A stretch of 64,000 nt of DNA from contig NZ_MPVN01000002.1 of assembly GCF_001955535.1 (NCBI RefSeq), forward strand, positions 1 through 64,000. The letters run 5' to 3'. The notes beneath the pieces are model-generated. The model worked only from the letters and a program-made list of their open reading frames with translations, did no database searches and had not been told where the DNA came from. The number at the start of each line of letters is the position of its first letter. Positions within the stretch are counted from its first letter, which is position 1. This stretch comes from Paenibacillus sp. FSL H7-0326. Its GTDB lineage: Bacteria; Bacillota; Bacilli; Paenibacillales; Paenibacillaceae. The position numbers and the translations under genes are program-made. Of this stretch, positions 43,369-52,623 are shown piece by piece.

Positions 43369-45656
43369 GATGGCTGCACCCCTTCCTTTTTATCGCTGAA
43401 TACGGGCTTGATCAGCTTCTCTCTCTGAACAGGCAGCTTATTAAGCCAGACTCCGGTTGCCTGATATATAGCACTGACAATAGCAGGAGCCAGAGCAACA
43501 GATCCAATCTCTCCTATGCCCCTCGGTCCGAATGGATCATTTTCCGGCAAATTTTCAATCGCCTCTACATCCAGTCTTTTTTGCATATCTTGAATAGTTG
43601 GAATGAGATACGTGTCCAGATTTGTTGTCATGTATTCACTATTCTCCATGAGGGAATCTTCCATCAGTGTAAACCCGAGGGCCATCCCGCTGCCGCCTTC
43701 AATCTGGCCGACATAACCCATGGGATTCATAACCGGACCCGCCGCTACGACATGTCTGATGTCATCAACCTTCACTTGACCTGACAAGGTATTCACCTCA
43801 ACCTCTGCCATAACCGCGGCATAGGTATATAAATAATGTCCACCAACGACTTCGTCGGGGGTTGTGGGATAGTCAAATTTGGTATCGAAGGTGAGCTCTT
43901 CAGCTGACGCAAGCTGTGTGATTTCTAGAAATGACAGAACCCTGTATTGATCCTGACCATTCTCCCGGCCCCTGCGCCAAATTCCCCCTGGTCCGGTGAC
44001 AAGCTCATGTGCGGGAATCCCGGTCGCTTCGCTGGTGAGACGAGTGATCTTGTCTCGGAACGGTGACTTTAACCGCTGCAATGCCATCCAAGCCATCGTG
44101 GTTGACCGGGAAGCCGTGCTCGAACCGCTGTGCGGTACACGATCGGTATCTCCAATTACAATCTCAAGATCCTCCCGGACACAGTCAAACAGCTCACACA
44201 GCATGATCTCGAGGGTCGATACGAGTCCCTGCCCAAATTCCTCGTAGCTGAAGGCCGCCTCAATCTTCCCCTCCTCATTCAGCCGCAATCTGCCTCCCGC
44301 AGGATCGGGAATGCCATAACCAAGACCCGCTCCGTGCATTGCTATCGCAGCACCCTTCCCTTTACGGATCCAAGGTGGAAGCTCGGTACGCTCCTCATGT
44401 ATCCATAGATCTGAATGATGAACGGCTTCCCATACTTCCTGCAGCCCGTTTGTAACCAGAATTTGCTGACCCAGTGGTCCTGGATCACCGTTACTTCTAA
44501 GGTTCCGTCTTCTTAGCTCCCATGGATCTATCCCCAGCTGTGCAGCAGCACGATCCATCTGTCCTTCCATAGCAAAGATCGCCTGATTCCCGCCGAACCC
44601 TCTGAACTCACCCGAAACTCCATTATTGGTATAGACCGATAGCCCTTCCACATCTACATGTGGAATTGAATAAGGGCCCATGGAATGCTCTGTCGCAAAG
44701 TTCAATACAGGCGCACCAAGCGTCGCATAGGCTCCTGTATCGGCTGTAATTCTTACACGATGAGCGGTTATCAATCCTTCCTTCGTAAATCCGGTCTCCA
44801 TCACAATCTTCATCGGATGCCGCTTCAAGCCGGCACGCACTGACTCTTTGCGAGAATTATGAATTTTGACTGGACGTTTGGTTCTTAGGGCCAGCAGCGC
44901 ACCGTAGGGCTGAACATTCAGCTCATCCTTGCCTCCAAACGATCCGCCTATTGGGCTGGAGACGACCCGAATCATTTCCTCATCCATATTTAAAATACGG
45001 GATAGCTGCATTCTGTCTTTGTAACCATGCTGGGTCGGTGCGTACACACTGAGTCTGCCGTTCTCTTCCGGAACGAACAGTCCTCCCTCTGTTTCCATAT
45101 AGGTGTGCATTTGACGAGGCGTATAGTATGTCTCTCTGATGATATGCTCTGTTTCTGTAAACGCAGCTTCCGCATTCCCTCTCTTCACTTCCGTACGATG
45201 CAAAATATTGCCATGCGGGTGGAGCTTAGGCGCATCTGGAGCAAGCGCTGCTTCTGGGGAGCTGAGTGGTGACATCACTTCATATTCGACCTTGATCAGC
45301 TTAAGCGCAGCTTCCGCTATTTCCAGTGTGTCTGCAGCTACTGCTGCGACAGCATCTCCTGTGTAACGAACCAATTCATCACAGAAGACAGGCTGATCAG
45401 GGGTAGCGATGCCGAAGGCGTTCATCCCTGGAACATCCTTATGGGTAAGCACAGCTTGCACACCAGGAAGACCTTCAGCAGCCGCAGTATCTACACTAAC
45501 GATCCTCGCATAGGGATGGATGCTTCGAAGTACCCTTCCATACAGCATGCCTGGAAGTGATTTATCGGTTAAATACTGTAGTGTACCCGTTACTTTTTCT
45601 TTGCCATCTGGTCGGGTATACCATCTCTTTCCACTGTTTTCCTTGTTTAGCCGCAT
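43365..45656 (-). CDS. pucD: Xanthine dehydrogenase molybdopterin-binding subunit (PucD)
   Basis: The 763-residue catalytic subunit oxidising hypoxanthine/xanthine to urate. The Ald/Xan dehydrogenase N-domain (KEKVTGTLQYLTDKSLPGMLYG) is followed by the molybdopterin domains with GGSFGGKDEL near 235, EFRGFGGNQAIFAMEGQMDRAA near 350 and GRGIGEIGSVALAPAIVSAI near 715, where the active-site Glu is in GEIG. No signal peptide, so cytoplasmic. Lies between pucC and pucE. Confidence 0.94.
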   Translation of the reverse strand: MRLNKENSGKRWYTRPDGKEKVTGTLQYLTDKSLPGMLYGRVLRSIHPYARIVSVDTAAAEGLPGVQAVLTHKDVPGMNAFGIATPDQPVFCDELVRYTGDAVAAVAADTLEIAEAALKLIKVEYEVMSPLSSPEAALAPDAPKLHPHGNILHRTEVKRGNAEAAFTETEHIIRETYYTPRQMHTYMETEGGLFVPEENGRLSVYAPTQHGYKDRMQLSRILNMDEEMIRVVSSPIGGSFGGKDELNVQPYGALLALRTKRPVKIHNSRKESVRAGLKRHPMKIVMETGFTKEGLITAHRVRITADTGAYATLGAPVLNFATEHSMGPYSIPHVDVEGLSVYTNNGVSGEFRGFGGNQAIFAMEGQMDRAAAQLGIDPWELRRRNLRSNGDPGPLGQQILVTNGLQEVWEAVHHSDLWIHEERTELPPWIRKGKGAAIAMHGAGLGYGIPDPAGGRLRLNEEGKIEAAFSYEEFGQGLVSTLEIMLCELFDCVREDLEIVIGDTDRVPHSGSSTASRSTTMAWMALQRLKSPFRDKITRLTSEATGIPAHELVTGPGGIWRRGRENGQDQYRVLSFLEITQLASAEELTFDTKFDYPTTPDEVVGGHYLYTYAAVMAEVEVNTLSGQVKVDDIRHVVAAGPVMNPMGYVGQIEGGSGMALGFTLMEDSLMENSEYMTTNLDTYLIPTIQDMQKRLDVEAIENLPENDPFGPRGIGEIGSVALAPAIVSAIYQATGVWLNKLPVQREKLIKPVFSDKKEGVQPS

Positions 45657-45662
45657 TAAGCT

Positions 45663-46586
45663 TCACACTCCTTCTCCCATGGACACCTGTTTCATGGACT
45701 TCCATAATCCGGATACAATCAGATTCGAAGCCAACTGCTTGCGGTAAGCTTCTGAGGCGTACAAATCTGAATAGGTTACGAACTCCGCTTCAATCGTTTC
45801 AGCAAGCTTGGTTAGAGAGGACTCCTCCAGCTTGTGTCCGCGCAGCAAGGCTTCACTTTCTCTAAGCCTCATCGCTTGACCGGAGCCTCCGCCTGCTGCA
45901 ATCGCTATGGAATCCCACGTGCCTGCCTCATTTATAAATCCATGAACTGCAACGGTCACTAATGAAGGAGTAAAAGCTTCTCTTCTGCCGATTTTGTGGA
46001 AGAAGGAGACAGGTCGGTATTTCTGACCATGCGTATGGATTCTCGTCTCTAACGGAATATAGATGCTCAGCAGCAGATCAGAAGCATTCCGCTGTCCTGT
46101 TCTCCATTCCTCAAGCCAGGACAGAAGGCTCTTTTCTTCCAGCCCCTTCTCAGCTAGCCATAGCAGTGAAGCATCGTAGACGAGAAGGGCTGGAATGATA
46201 TCTCCCACACCTGAAGCGACATTGCCCCCGATGGTGGCTAGATTTCGAATAGAAGGAGCCGCGATGACTTCAGCTGCATCATGAATGAGTCGGAAGCAGT
46301 CCCGAATTCGAATGTCCTCGGTACATGTCCGGAGCCTGCACATGGCTCCAATATTCAGCTTCTCCGGATCTTCTGATATGTTCCGAATCTCCTGGATTCG
46401 ATCCAGGCTGATCAGATGACCCGGCATCAGCGCGGTACCCATCTCCCACTGTGTTCGCAGAAGCGTTGTACCTGAAGCCCAGACATAGCCTGCATTCAAT
46501 TTTTCTGATACATTCCTTGCTTCATATAGATCTCCAGGCCGCCATACGGTTGGATAAGTTATAGGATTATGCTCATTCAATGACAT
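45663..46586 (-). CDS. pucC: Xanthine dehydrogenase FAD-binding subunit (PucC)
   Basis: The 307-residue FAD subunit passing electrons to NAD+. The FAD domain shows AGYVWASGTTLLRTQW near 32, and IRNLATIGGNVASGVGDIIPALLVYDA at about 132-158, the diagnostic TxGGN segment; the C-terminal CO_deh_flav domain follows. Gap of 6 bases to pucD. The cofactor and partner assignment follow from operon order. Confidence 0.93.
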   Translation of the reverse strand: MSLNEHNPITYPTVWRPGDLYEARNVSEKLNAGYVWASGTTLLRTQWEMGTALMPGHLISLDRIQEIRNISEDPEKLNIGAMCRLRTCTEDIRIRDCFRLIHDAAEVIAAPSIRNLATIGGNVASGVGDIIPALLVYDASLLWLAEKGLEEKSLLSWLEEWRTGQRNASDLLLSIYIPLETRIHTHGQKYRPVSFFHKIGRREAFTPSLVTVAVHGFINEAGTWDSIAIAAGGGSGQAMRLRESEALLRGHKLEESSLTKLAETIEAEFVTYSDLYASEAYRKQLASNLIVSGLWKSMKQVSMGEGV

Positions 46587-46607
46587 TGAAGTACCCCCTC
46601 CAGCTTC

Positions 46608-47264
46608 CTATGTATCTTGATCTTGATAGAGATCATCTGAATGCGAATGTACAAGCTTGCTTTCCTGCGACAATTTTTGTTTGATTACAGCAAGCTCTTC
46701 CTTTGTATCCGCATCTAGGAACATATCGCTCTCAAAAGAAATGCCGATGCCTTGAAAAGAACTGCTTCGCAGTAGTTTCCTCGCGCCTTCATCCCCTTTG
46801 AGCTGCATTAAAAAGTTAAACATGGTACGGCTAAACAAAATGGGCGGCTTAAGCTCGTCATGATCTTTGGCCGCTACATAATCAAGATCAGGAGAAGACT
46901 TAAAACATGCAATCAGTTGATTGATGTGCGCCTGTTGAATGAGGGGCTGGTCTGCAAGCAGTATCATGGCACAATCGGCTCCTTTTTCCTTCACAGAACT
47001 GATTCCTTCTCGCAGCGAATAAGACATTCCACCCCGTGCTTCATGGCACACGGACATATATACCTTCTGCTTTTCAGCTGTACTGACCCATGTCAGCGGA
47101 TCATCCGGTCTAACGACCACGACGATGAAGTCGAGCTCAGAAGCAATTGCCCGTTGAAGTACCACGGCTCCCATCGTTATCCCATCAATCAGAGGAAGAT
47201 TCACCTTGGGTTCACCCATTCGCTGACTGCTTCCTGCAGCCAGAATGATTCCTGCCTTTCGCAT
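46608..47264 (-). CDS. pucB: MobA-like molybdenum cofactor nucleotidyltransferase (PucB)
   Basis: A 218-residue nucleotidyltransferase (MocA/MobA type) that adapts molybdopterin for xanthine dehydrogenase. The NTP site AAGSSQRMGEPKVNLPL at 9-25 is clear (LAAGxSxRMGxxK), and DQPLI near 103-107 is the metal-binding Asp. Its first 53 bases overlap the end of pucA, an unusually long overlap that suggests tight coupling. Confidence 0.9.
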   Translation of the reverse strand: MRKAGIILAAGSSQRMGEPKVNLPLIDGITMGAVVLQRAIASELDFIVVVVRPDDPLTWVSTAEKQKVYMSVCHEARGGMSYSLREGISSVKEKGADCAMILLADQPLIQQAHINQLIACFKSSPDLDYVAAKDHDELKPPILFSRTMFNFLMQLKGDEGARKLLRSSSFQGIGISFESDMFLDADTKEELAVIKQKLSQESKLVHSHSDDLYQDQDT

Positions 47265-48279
47265 CTGTCTTCTCCTCCTTACCGGTACTTAATGGCTGAC
47301 CTCGCTTAACGGAAATAAGCTCTGCGACAATAGCAATCGCAATTTCCTCTGGTCCTTCTGATCCAATAGCTAAACCCACCGGTGCGTGTAGTCGAGGCAA
47401 GGCAGGAAGTCCTTCTATCAATCTGGAAGTTCTCGTCCGGGAACCCAGAATACCTAAATAGGTGTAAGACGCAGCTGACAACAATTCGAGGAAGCTGCGT
47501 TCATGAGGATAATGATGACTTAACAGCAATATATAATCCTGGCTTGTTATTTGGAGATGTCGATAGATTTCATTTGGAAAACCAACCAAGAGCTCTGCAC
47601 CCGGGAATCGGTCTGCACTGACAAGCGCTTCACGCCAGTCAGCTACCACTACTCGAAACCCGGAGGCTATTGCCATACGAACGACAGAAATGCTGTCATT
47701 CCCCGCACCGATTACAATAAGCCTCGGCTTCGGTGTGTAAGTATGAGTGTACAGCCATCCCCCACTGTGCCACTCTTGAGCTGCGAGACTTGGATGGCTG
47801 GTTATTTTAGCATGTGATTTTGAAGATTCGCTATCCTTATGGGGAATGTATTGAACGGAATAATCTCGAATTGCTCCCTCGTCTGCAGAGCAGGTTCTAC
47901 GCAGATCAACTTGAATTCCGCGATCTAGCAGCCCGCCCATTTCCAGCAGTATCTGCTTCAATGCCGCATCGACAGGCTCCAGCAGAATGTGGAGCAAACC
48001 GCCGCACCCCATATTTTCGCCCCAAGAGAGGTCATCGTCCGGGCGCATATCGTAGACGATTTTTTGTGGACATCCAGTAGACATTACATACTCTGCATGC
48101 AAGGAGAGATCGGTCTCTATACATCCAGGACTAATGCTTCCATACATGAGCCCCTGTTCTGCGAACAGCATAGTTGCACCTTGTTTGCGGTAGGCATGAC
48201 CTTCTACATATACAGCGGTAGCAAGCACAAGCTTTGTTTCCGTGGTCTGAACCAGCTTGCAGATATCATGCATTTCCAT
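47212..48279 (-). CDS. pucA: XdhC-type xanthine dehydrogenase maturation factor (PucA)
   Basis: A 355-residue XdhC/CoxI family protein that binds sulfurated molybdenum cofactor and inserts it into xanthine dehydrogenase. The N-domain contains YVEGHAYRKQGATMLF and GSISPGCIETDL; the Rossmann C-domain starts KPRLIVIGAGNDSISVVRMA and holds LLLSHHYPHERSFL and YLGILGSRTRTSRL. SD AGGAGGG. First gene of pucABCDE. The last 30 residues (KGRNHSGCRKQSANG...) are read through the overlapping pucB start and look non-conserved. Confidence 0.9.
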   Translation of the reverse strand: MEMHDICKLVQTTETKLVLATAVYVEGHAYRKQGATMLFAEQGLMYGSISPGCIETDLSLHAEYVMSTGCPQKIVYDMRPDDDLSWGENMGCGGLLHILLEPVDAALKQILLEMGGLLDRGIQVDLRRTCSADEGAIRDYSVQYIPHKDSESSKSHAKITSHPSLAAQEWHSGGWLYTHTYTPKPRLIVIGAGNDSISVVRMAIASGFRVVVADWREALVSADRFPGAELLVGFPNEIYRHLQITSQDYILLLSHHYPHERSFLELLSAASYTYLGILGSRTRTSRLIEGLPALPRLHAPVGLAIGSEGPEEIAIAIVAELISVKRGQPLSTGKEEKTDAKGRNHSGCRKQSANG

Positions 48280-48338
48280 ACCGATTCCCTCCTAATGATA
48301 TTGGCTGCATAAAGCTGACATGGCTTCAGAATGCATAA

Positions 48339-48364
48339 ATACGAGCGGCAGCTGCCGCCCGTAT
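48339..48364. repeat. GC-rich near-perfect palindrome before pucA
   Basis: A 26-base inverted repeat with one mismatch; its core GCGGCAGCTGCCGC is perfect. It lies in the 100-base gap between the deaminase-like gene and pucA. No T run follows on minus, so it is not a standard terminator; a hairpin attenuating or protecting mRNA, or a protein site, is possible. Confidence 0.5.
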
Positions 48365-48379
48365 CCGGGACAATCCATG

Positions 48380-49714
48380 TTAAGATATATGTTTATTTCT
48401 CTTCATTAACCGGGCTATACTCAGATCTGCTTCTCTCAGCACAATGCCCCTGTCAATGGTCTTGACCATACGGTTCTCAAGGACAATCTGGCCATCAATT
48501 ATGACGGTATCTACATTGCTTCGTGTGGCTGAATATACGACACGGGAATAGACATCAACCTCATGGGATGGATACGTATGAAAATCATTTAAGTCGAGCA
48601 GAACCAGATCTGCCTTCTTCCCAACCTCAAGGCTGCCAATCTCTTTGGCCAGACCAAGCACTTCAGCACCGCCCATCGTAGCCATGCGAAGGACTGTCCT
48701 CGCGTCCATAACTGTCGGTCCATGCTCTACTTTATGAATAAGAGCTGTATATCGCATCTCCTGGAACATATCCAGATTGTTATTGCATGGAGCACCGTCT
48801 GCTCCGATGCCCACATGAACCTGCCGGTTCAGCAGATCCGGAATGTCAGCGATGCCGGAAGACAGCTTCATATTTGAGCCAGGACAATGTGTTACCTTGA
48901 CATCCCGCTTGCGTATAATCTCCTTCTCTTCCTCACTCAACCACACACAATGTGCAAGAATGAGCCGATGATTCGCAAGTCCGATATGATCCAGATATAC
49001 GACGTTCCGCATCCCCCGCTCGTTCTCGACAAGCTCGATTTCTCCCCGATTCTCGGAGGCATGGGTGTGCACCTTCACATTATATTGTGCCGACAGATCA
49101 CGTACCTCGGTTAGAAGCTCCTCTGTACAAGAGACAACAAATCTCGGGCAGAAGGCATATTGAATTCTTCCTCCACCAAAGCCGTTCCATTTCTCAAGCA
49201 AAGCAACGCTCTGCTGCAAGGAATCCGCAGTTGTCTCTTGCAGCGGCAGAGGCACTTCATCACCATGATCCATCATGACCTTTCCAGAGAGGGCCCTGAT
49301 TCCACTTTGTGCAATGGCTTGAAAGGCCGATTCCGTATGGTGTACAGTCTCCATATCCAGAATGGTGGTCGTGCCGCTCGCTATGAGTTCACCCAGCCCG
49401 AGCAGAGCAGAGTAATAGACCGACTCCTCATCGTGTGCTGCTTCCAGCGGCCAGATCCGCTTGCGAAGCCAATCCATGAGCTCCAGATCATCCGCCCTTC
49501 CGCGGAACAAGGTCTGGCATAAGTGGATATGCGTCTGTATAAATCCAGGCAGAAGTGCTTTGCCGCCCGCTTCAATGATGCGGTCCGCTGTAACATCAAT
49601 GCTTACCGCGATTTCCTTGATCCGGTTATCTTCTATTAATAAGTCACCTATCAACACTTCTTCATTCGGATTCATGGTGACGATTTGAGCCCCTTTAATG
49701 AGGATCGTTCCCAT
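48380..49714 (-). CDS. TrzA/MtaD/SsnA-like amidohydrolase (probable aminopurine deaminase)
   Basis: A 444-residue zinc deaminase. Metal motif PGFIQTHIHLCQTLFRG (HxH, about 56-72), HTHASENRGE near 215, LAHCVWLSEEE near 250 and IGADGAPCNNN near 303 are those of the chlorohydrolase/methylthioadenosine deaminase group. Position inside the purine operon suggests deamination of guanine, 8-oxoguanine or an adenine derivative feeding xanthine dehydrogenase (inference). SD AAGGGGAGG. B. subtilis puc clusters lack this gene. B. subtilis GuaD belongs to a different fold, so this may be a non-homologous replacement. Confidence 0.85.
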   Translation of the reverse strand: MGTILIKGAQIVTMNPNEEVLIGDLLIEDNRIKEIAVSIDVTADRIIEAGGKALLPGFIQTHIHLCQTLFRGRADDLELMDWLRKRIWPLEAAHDEESVYYSALLGLGELIASGTTTILDMETVHHTESAFQAIAQSGIRALSGKVMMDHGDEVPLPLQETTADSLQQSVALLEKWNGFGGGRIQYAFCPRFVVSCTEELLTEVRDLSAQYNVKVHTHASENRGEIELVENERGMRNVVYLDHIGLANHRLILAHCVWLSEEEKEIIRKRDVKVTHCPGSNMKLSSGIADIPDLLNRQVHVGIGADGAPCNNNLDMFQEMRYTALIHKVEHGPTVMDARTVLRMATMGGAEVLGLAKEIGSLEVGKKADLVLLDLNDFHTYPSHEVDVYSRVVYSATRSNVDTVIIDGQIVLENRMVKTIDRGIVLREADLSIARLMKRNKHIS

Positions 49715-49780
49715 ATAACGACCTCCCCTTGATCAAGATTCAAATGTGTACAGGTGCTCTTCACGAATTCATATATTCTC

Positions 49781-51376
49781 TTACCATCCGATCGCAGCTC
49801 CGTCGCCGCGCGGATCAGCAGCCCCGCTGCGCAATCCGTTCTCTTGAATCAAAATTCCCTGAGCCTGCCCCATCAGATCGTCCCATGGACCAAGAGCCCG
49901 TACCTTATGACCCATCTCTTTGAGCTCATCCAATATTGCATCATTAAACCGCTGTTCCAGCTTCAGCTCATCTCCTTCTTCTCCCCAAGTACGTCCATAC
50001 ACCCAGCGAGGCAGACTGATCGCCTCTTGAACGGACATGTTGTAATCCAGTACAGCCGTAAGAAGTGACAGCTGGGTTTGCGGCTGACCTTCACCGCCTT
50101 GGGTCCCTAGCAGCAAGTATGGTTTCCCATCTTTAAATACCATTCCAGGCATCAAGGTATGGAAGGAGCGCTTGGCTGGTTCCAGTACATTGGCTTCACT
50201 TGGATCTAGAGAGAAGAATGAACCTCTGTTCTGTAAAACGATACCGGTTCCCTGAGGCATATATCCTGAGCCAAAATCGAAATAGAGGCTTTGGATGAAG
50301 GAGACAGCGTTTCCTTCACGGTCGACTACCGCTGCATAAGCTGTATCCTGGCCCATGGCTTTGGACAATGTCGGCTCCGCCTTATTCGGGTGCTGTTCAA
50401 TCTCCTGCCATAGCATATCGGCATATGGCTTAGACAATAGCTCCTTAAGTGGAATCTCTCTGAAATCCGGGTCTGTTAAATATCGATCACGATCACGGAA
50501 TGCCTTCTTCGTCACTTCTGTCATGAGATGATAATAACTGCTTGAAATGCGTTCAATGGAGGATATGTCCTTATGCTCAAGCATATTCAGCATCATTAGT
50601 ACGGAGAAGCCTTGCGAATTCGGGGGCATTTGATAGACTTCATAACCTCGATAATCCGTAGATACAGGAGTTACCCATTGCCCGGTATGATTCTCGAAAT
50701 CTTCTTTTTGCAAAAAGCCGCCATCCTTCTTCACCGCACTCGTGATCTGGTCTGCAAGCGCCCCCTTATAAAAGGCATCCTTCCCACCGCTTTGCAGCAA
50801 TTTGAGAGATGCAGCCAGCTCCTGCTGCACAAGAATGTCACCTTCCTTAAGCAGTTCTCCATCCTTTAAAAAGACGGAAGCTAAACCCTGATCCGCTCGA
50901 ATAAACTGCTCATCCTTGATGAGCCATTCTCTCAAGTTGCGCGATACTGGACAGCCGTGCTCTGCGTAGAAGACTGCAGGAGCAAGCAAATCGGACCATG
51001 ACAGCTTTCCGAACTTCTGAGATACTTCCCACCAGGCATCCACCATCCCTGGCACAGTGAGCGCACTTAACACACCACGCTGCGGAATGGATCGAAGCTG
51101 CATCTGTTCAAACATTTCTCTGGTCAGCATAGCTGGTGAGCGGCCTGAACCGTTGTATCCAGATAGCTCTCCTGATGCTGCGTTATAAGTCAGAAAAAAA
51201 GAATCGCCCCCCAGTCCCGTCATGTGGGGGTAAACGACAGCCAGCGCAGCACTCACTGCAATCGCCGCATCATAGGCATTACCACCATCTGCCAGCATTC
51301 TTGCTCCCGCACTGCTGGCTAAATAATGTGGTGAGGTAACCATGACTTCCATACCTACAGGCATTTGATTCAGCAT
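49781..51376 (-). CDS. Gamma-glutamyltransferase family Ntn hydrolase (YwrD-like)
   Basis: A 531-residue Ntn hydrolase precursor without signal peptide, so intracellular, unlike secreted GGT. The autoprocessing nucleophile is Thr345 in GQDTAYAAVVDREGNAVSF; GLGGDSFFL near 54-62 and LLGTQGGEGQPQTQL near 430 are family motifs. Its ATG overlaps the pucG stop by 7 bases with SD AAGGAGG. Its place in the ureide operon is notable: it may act on a gamma-glutamyl or other amide conjugate rather than glutathione. True substrate unknown. Confidence 0.88.
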   Translation of the reverse strand: MLNQMPVGMEVMVTSPHYLASSAGARMLADGGNAYDAAIAVSAALAVVYPHMTGLGGDSFFLTYNAASGELSGYNGSGRSPAMLTREMFEQMQLRSIPQRGVLSALTVPGMVDAWWEVSQKFGKLSWSDLLAPAVFYAEHGCPVSRNLREWLIKDEQFIRADQGLASVFLKDGELLKEGDILVQQELAASLKLLQSGGKDAFYKGALADQITSAVKKDGGFLQKEDFENHTGQWVTPVSTDYRGYEVYQMPPNSQGFSVLMMLNMLEHKDISSIERISSSYYHLMTEVTKKAFRDRDRYLTDPDFREIPLKELLSKPYADMLWQEIEQHPNKAEPTLSKAMGQDTAYAAVVDREGNAVSFIQSLYFDFGSGYMPQGTGIVLQNRGSFFSLDPSEANVLEPAKRSFHTLMPGMVFKDGKPYLLLGTQGGEGQPQTQLSLLTAVLDYNMSVQEAISLPRWVYGRTWGEEGDELKLEQRFNDAILDELKEMGHKVRALGPWDDLMGQAQGILIQENGLRSGAADPRGDGAAIGW

Positions 51377-52623
51377 GAAATTTCCTCCTTATTGACCACA
51401 GAGTAGACATCCAGTGCGGCCTGTACCGCTTCACCAGCCGGCAAGCGATAGCCTTCCCGGATGAGTACAGCCTCTAATGCACCCAAGGTGTGAAGCACAT
51501 TTTTCTGGTTGCAGCTGAAGCCCATCGTACCAATTCTCCATATTTTTCCTTTTAACGGACCGAATGAACTTGCGATCTCGATTCCAAAATCATGCAGCAA
51601 TCTGCTGCGAACAGCTTCTCCATCAATTCCCTCCGGTATATTAATACATGTTACGCAAGTAAGCTTGCTCTCTTCATTACCGAACAAGGTGAGACCCATC
51701 CCTTTAATTCCTTGCACGAGCGCTCTGGCATTATGCTCATGTCTTAGGAATCGGGCTTCAAGACCTTCTTCCAGCAGAATTCGGAGCCCTTCATGAAGAG
51801 CGTAAAGCATGGATGTTGCTTCTGTATGATGATTCAGCCTTGCAGCACTCCAGTAATCCTGAATCTGACTCAGATCAAAATAGTTGCTTCGGATCATCTG
51901 TCCATCATTCGCAAGTTCAACATTAGCCGGGTCTCTGAGTCCCCGCTCAACCCTTTTACGGGACAAGAGCTTACGCTCAATTCGGTCATTATAAGTAATC
52001 GGAGCCATACCGGAAGGAACAGAGATACACTTCTGAGTACCTCCCATAACCGCATCGAGCATCCAGTTATCGGTCTCGACCGGTACTCCGCCAATGGTAG
52101 CGACCGCATCAACAACTAGGAGAATATCCAGCTCCCTGCACGTTCGGCCTATCTCGGCAAGCGGCTGCATCTGCCCTGTAGAGGTCTCTCCATGCACCAT
52201 CGCTACGATGCCGGGCTTATGCTCATGAATGGCCTCAATCACCGTCTCTGGATCAAATACACCGCCCCACTCCGTCTCGATGTGAACGACGTCTGCCCCG
52301 CAGCGCTCCGCAATTTCAACCAGCAGGTGCCCAAATCGGCCATAGATCGGTACCAACACTTTATCTCCAGGCTGTATAATGCTTACAAGTACTGCTTCGA
52401 GTCCGGATCTGGACGTACCATCTACGGGATAGCTCCACTGATTATTCGTTTGAAATACTTCCCTGACAAGTTCCATCGTTTCATTCATTAAGGACGTAAA
52501 TTCGGGATCAAATTGACCCAATATAGGAAATGACATGGCTCGGAGCACACGCGGATCTACTTCCACGGGTCCAGGCGTCATAATTGTTCGAAGTGACGGG
52601 TTTAGTTCCTTATATTTCTTCAT
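51370..52623 (-). CDS. pucG: Ureidoglycine-glyoxylate aminotransferase (PucG)
   Basis: A PLP-dependent class V aminotransferase of 417 residues that moves the amino group of (S)-ureidoglycine to glyoxylate, giving glycine and oxalurate in B. subtilis. The start MKKYKELNPSLRTIMTPGPVE matches the family opening; the PLP lysine is Lys198 in GGTQKCISVPSG, with VDAVATIGG before it. ATG at 52623 follows AGGGGGA; the longer in-frame start at 52746 would overlap pucF deeply. Flanked by pucF and the GGT-like gene. Confidence 0.92.
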   Translation of the reverse strand: MKKYKELNPSLRTIMTPGPVEVDPRVLRAMSFPILGQFDPEFTSLMNETMELVREVFQTNNQWSYPVDGTSRSGLEAVLVSIIQPGDKVLVPIYGRFGHLLVEIAERCGADVVHIETEWGGVFDPETVIEAIHEHKPGIVAMVHGETSTGQMQPLAEIGRTCRELDILLVVDAVATIGGVPVETDNWMLDAVMGGTQKCISVPSGMAPITYNDRIERKLLSRKRVERGLRDPANVELANDGQMIRSNYFDLSQIQDYWSAARLNHHTEATSMLYALHEGLRILLEEGLEARFLRHEHNARALVQGIKGMGLTLFGNEESKLTCVTCINIPEGIDGEAVRSRLLHDFGIEIASSFGPLKGKIWRIGTMGFSCNQKNVLHTLGALEAVLIREGYRLPAGEAVQAALDVYSVVNKEEISC

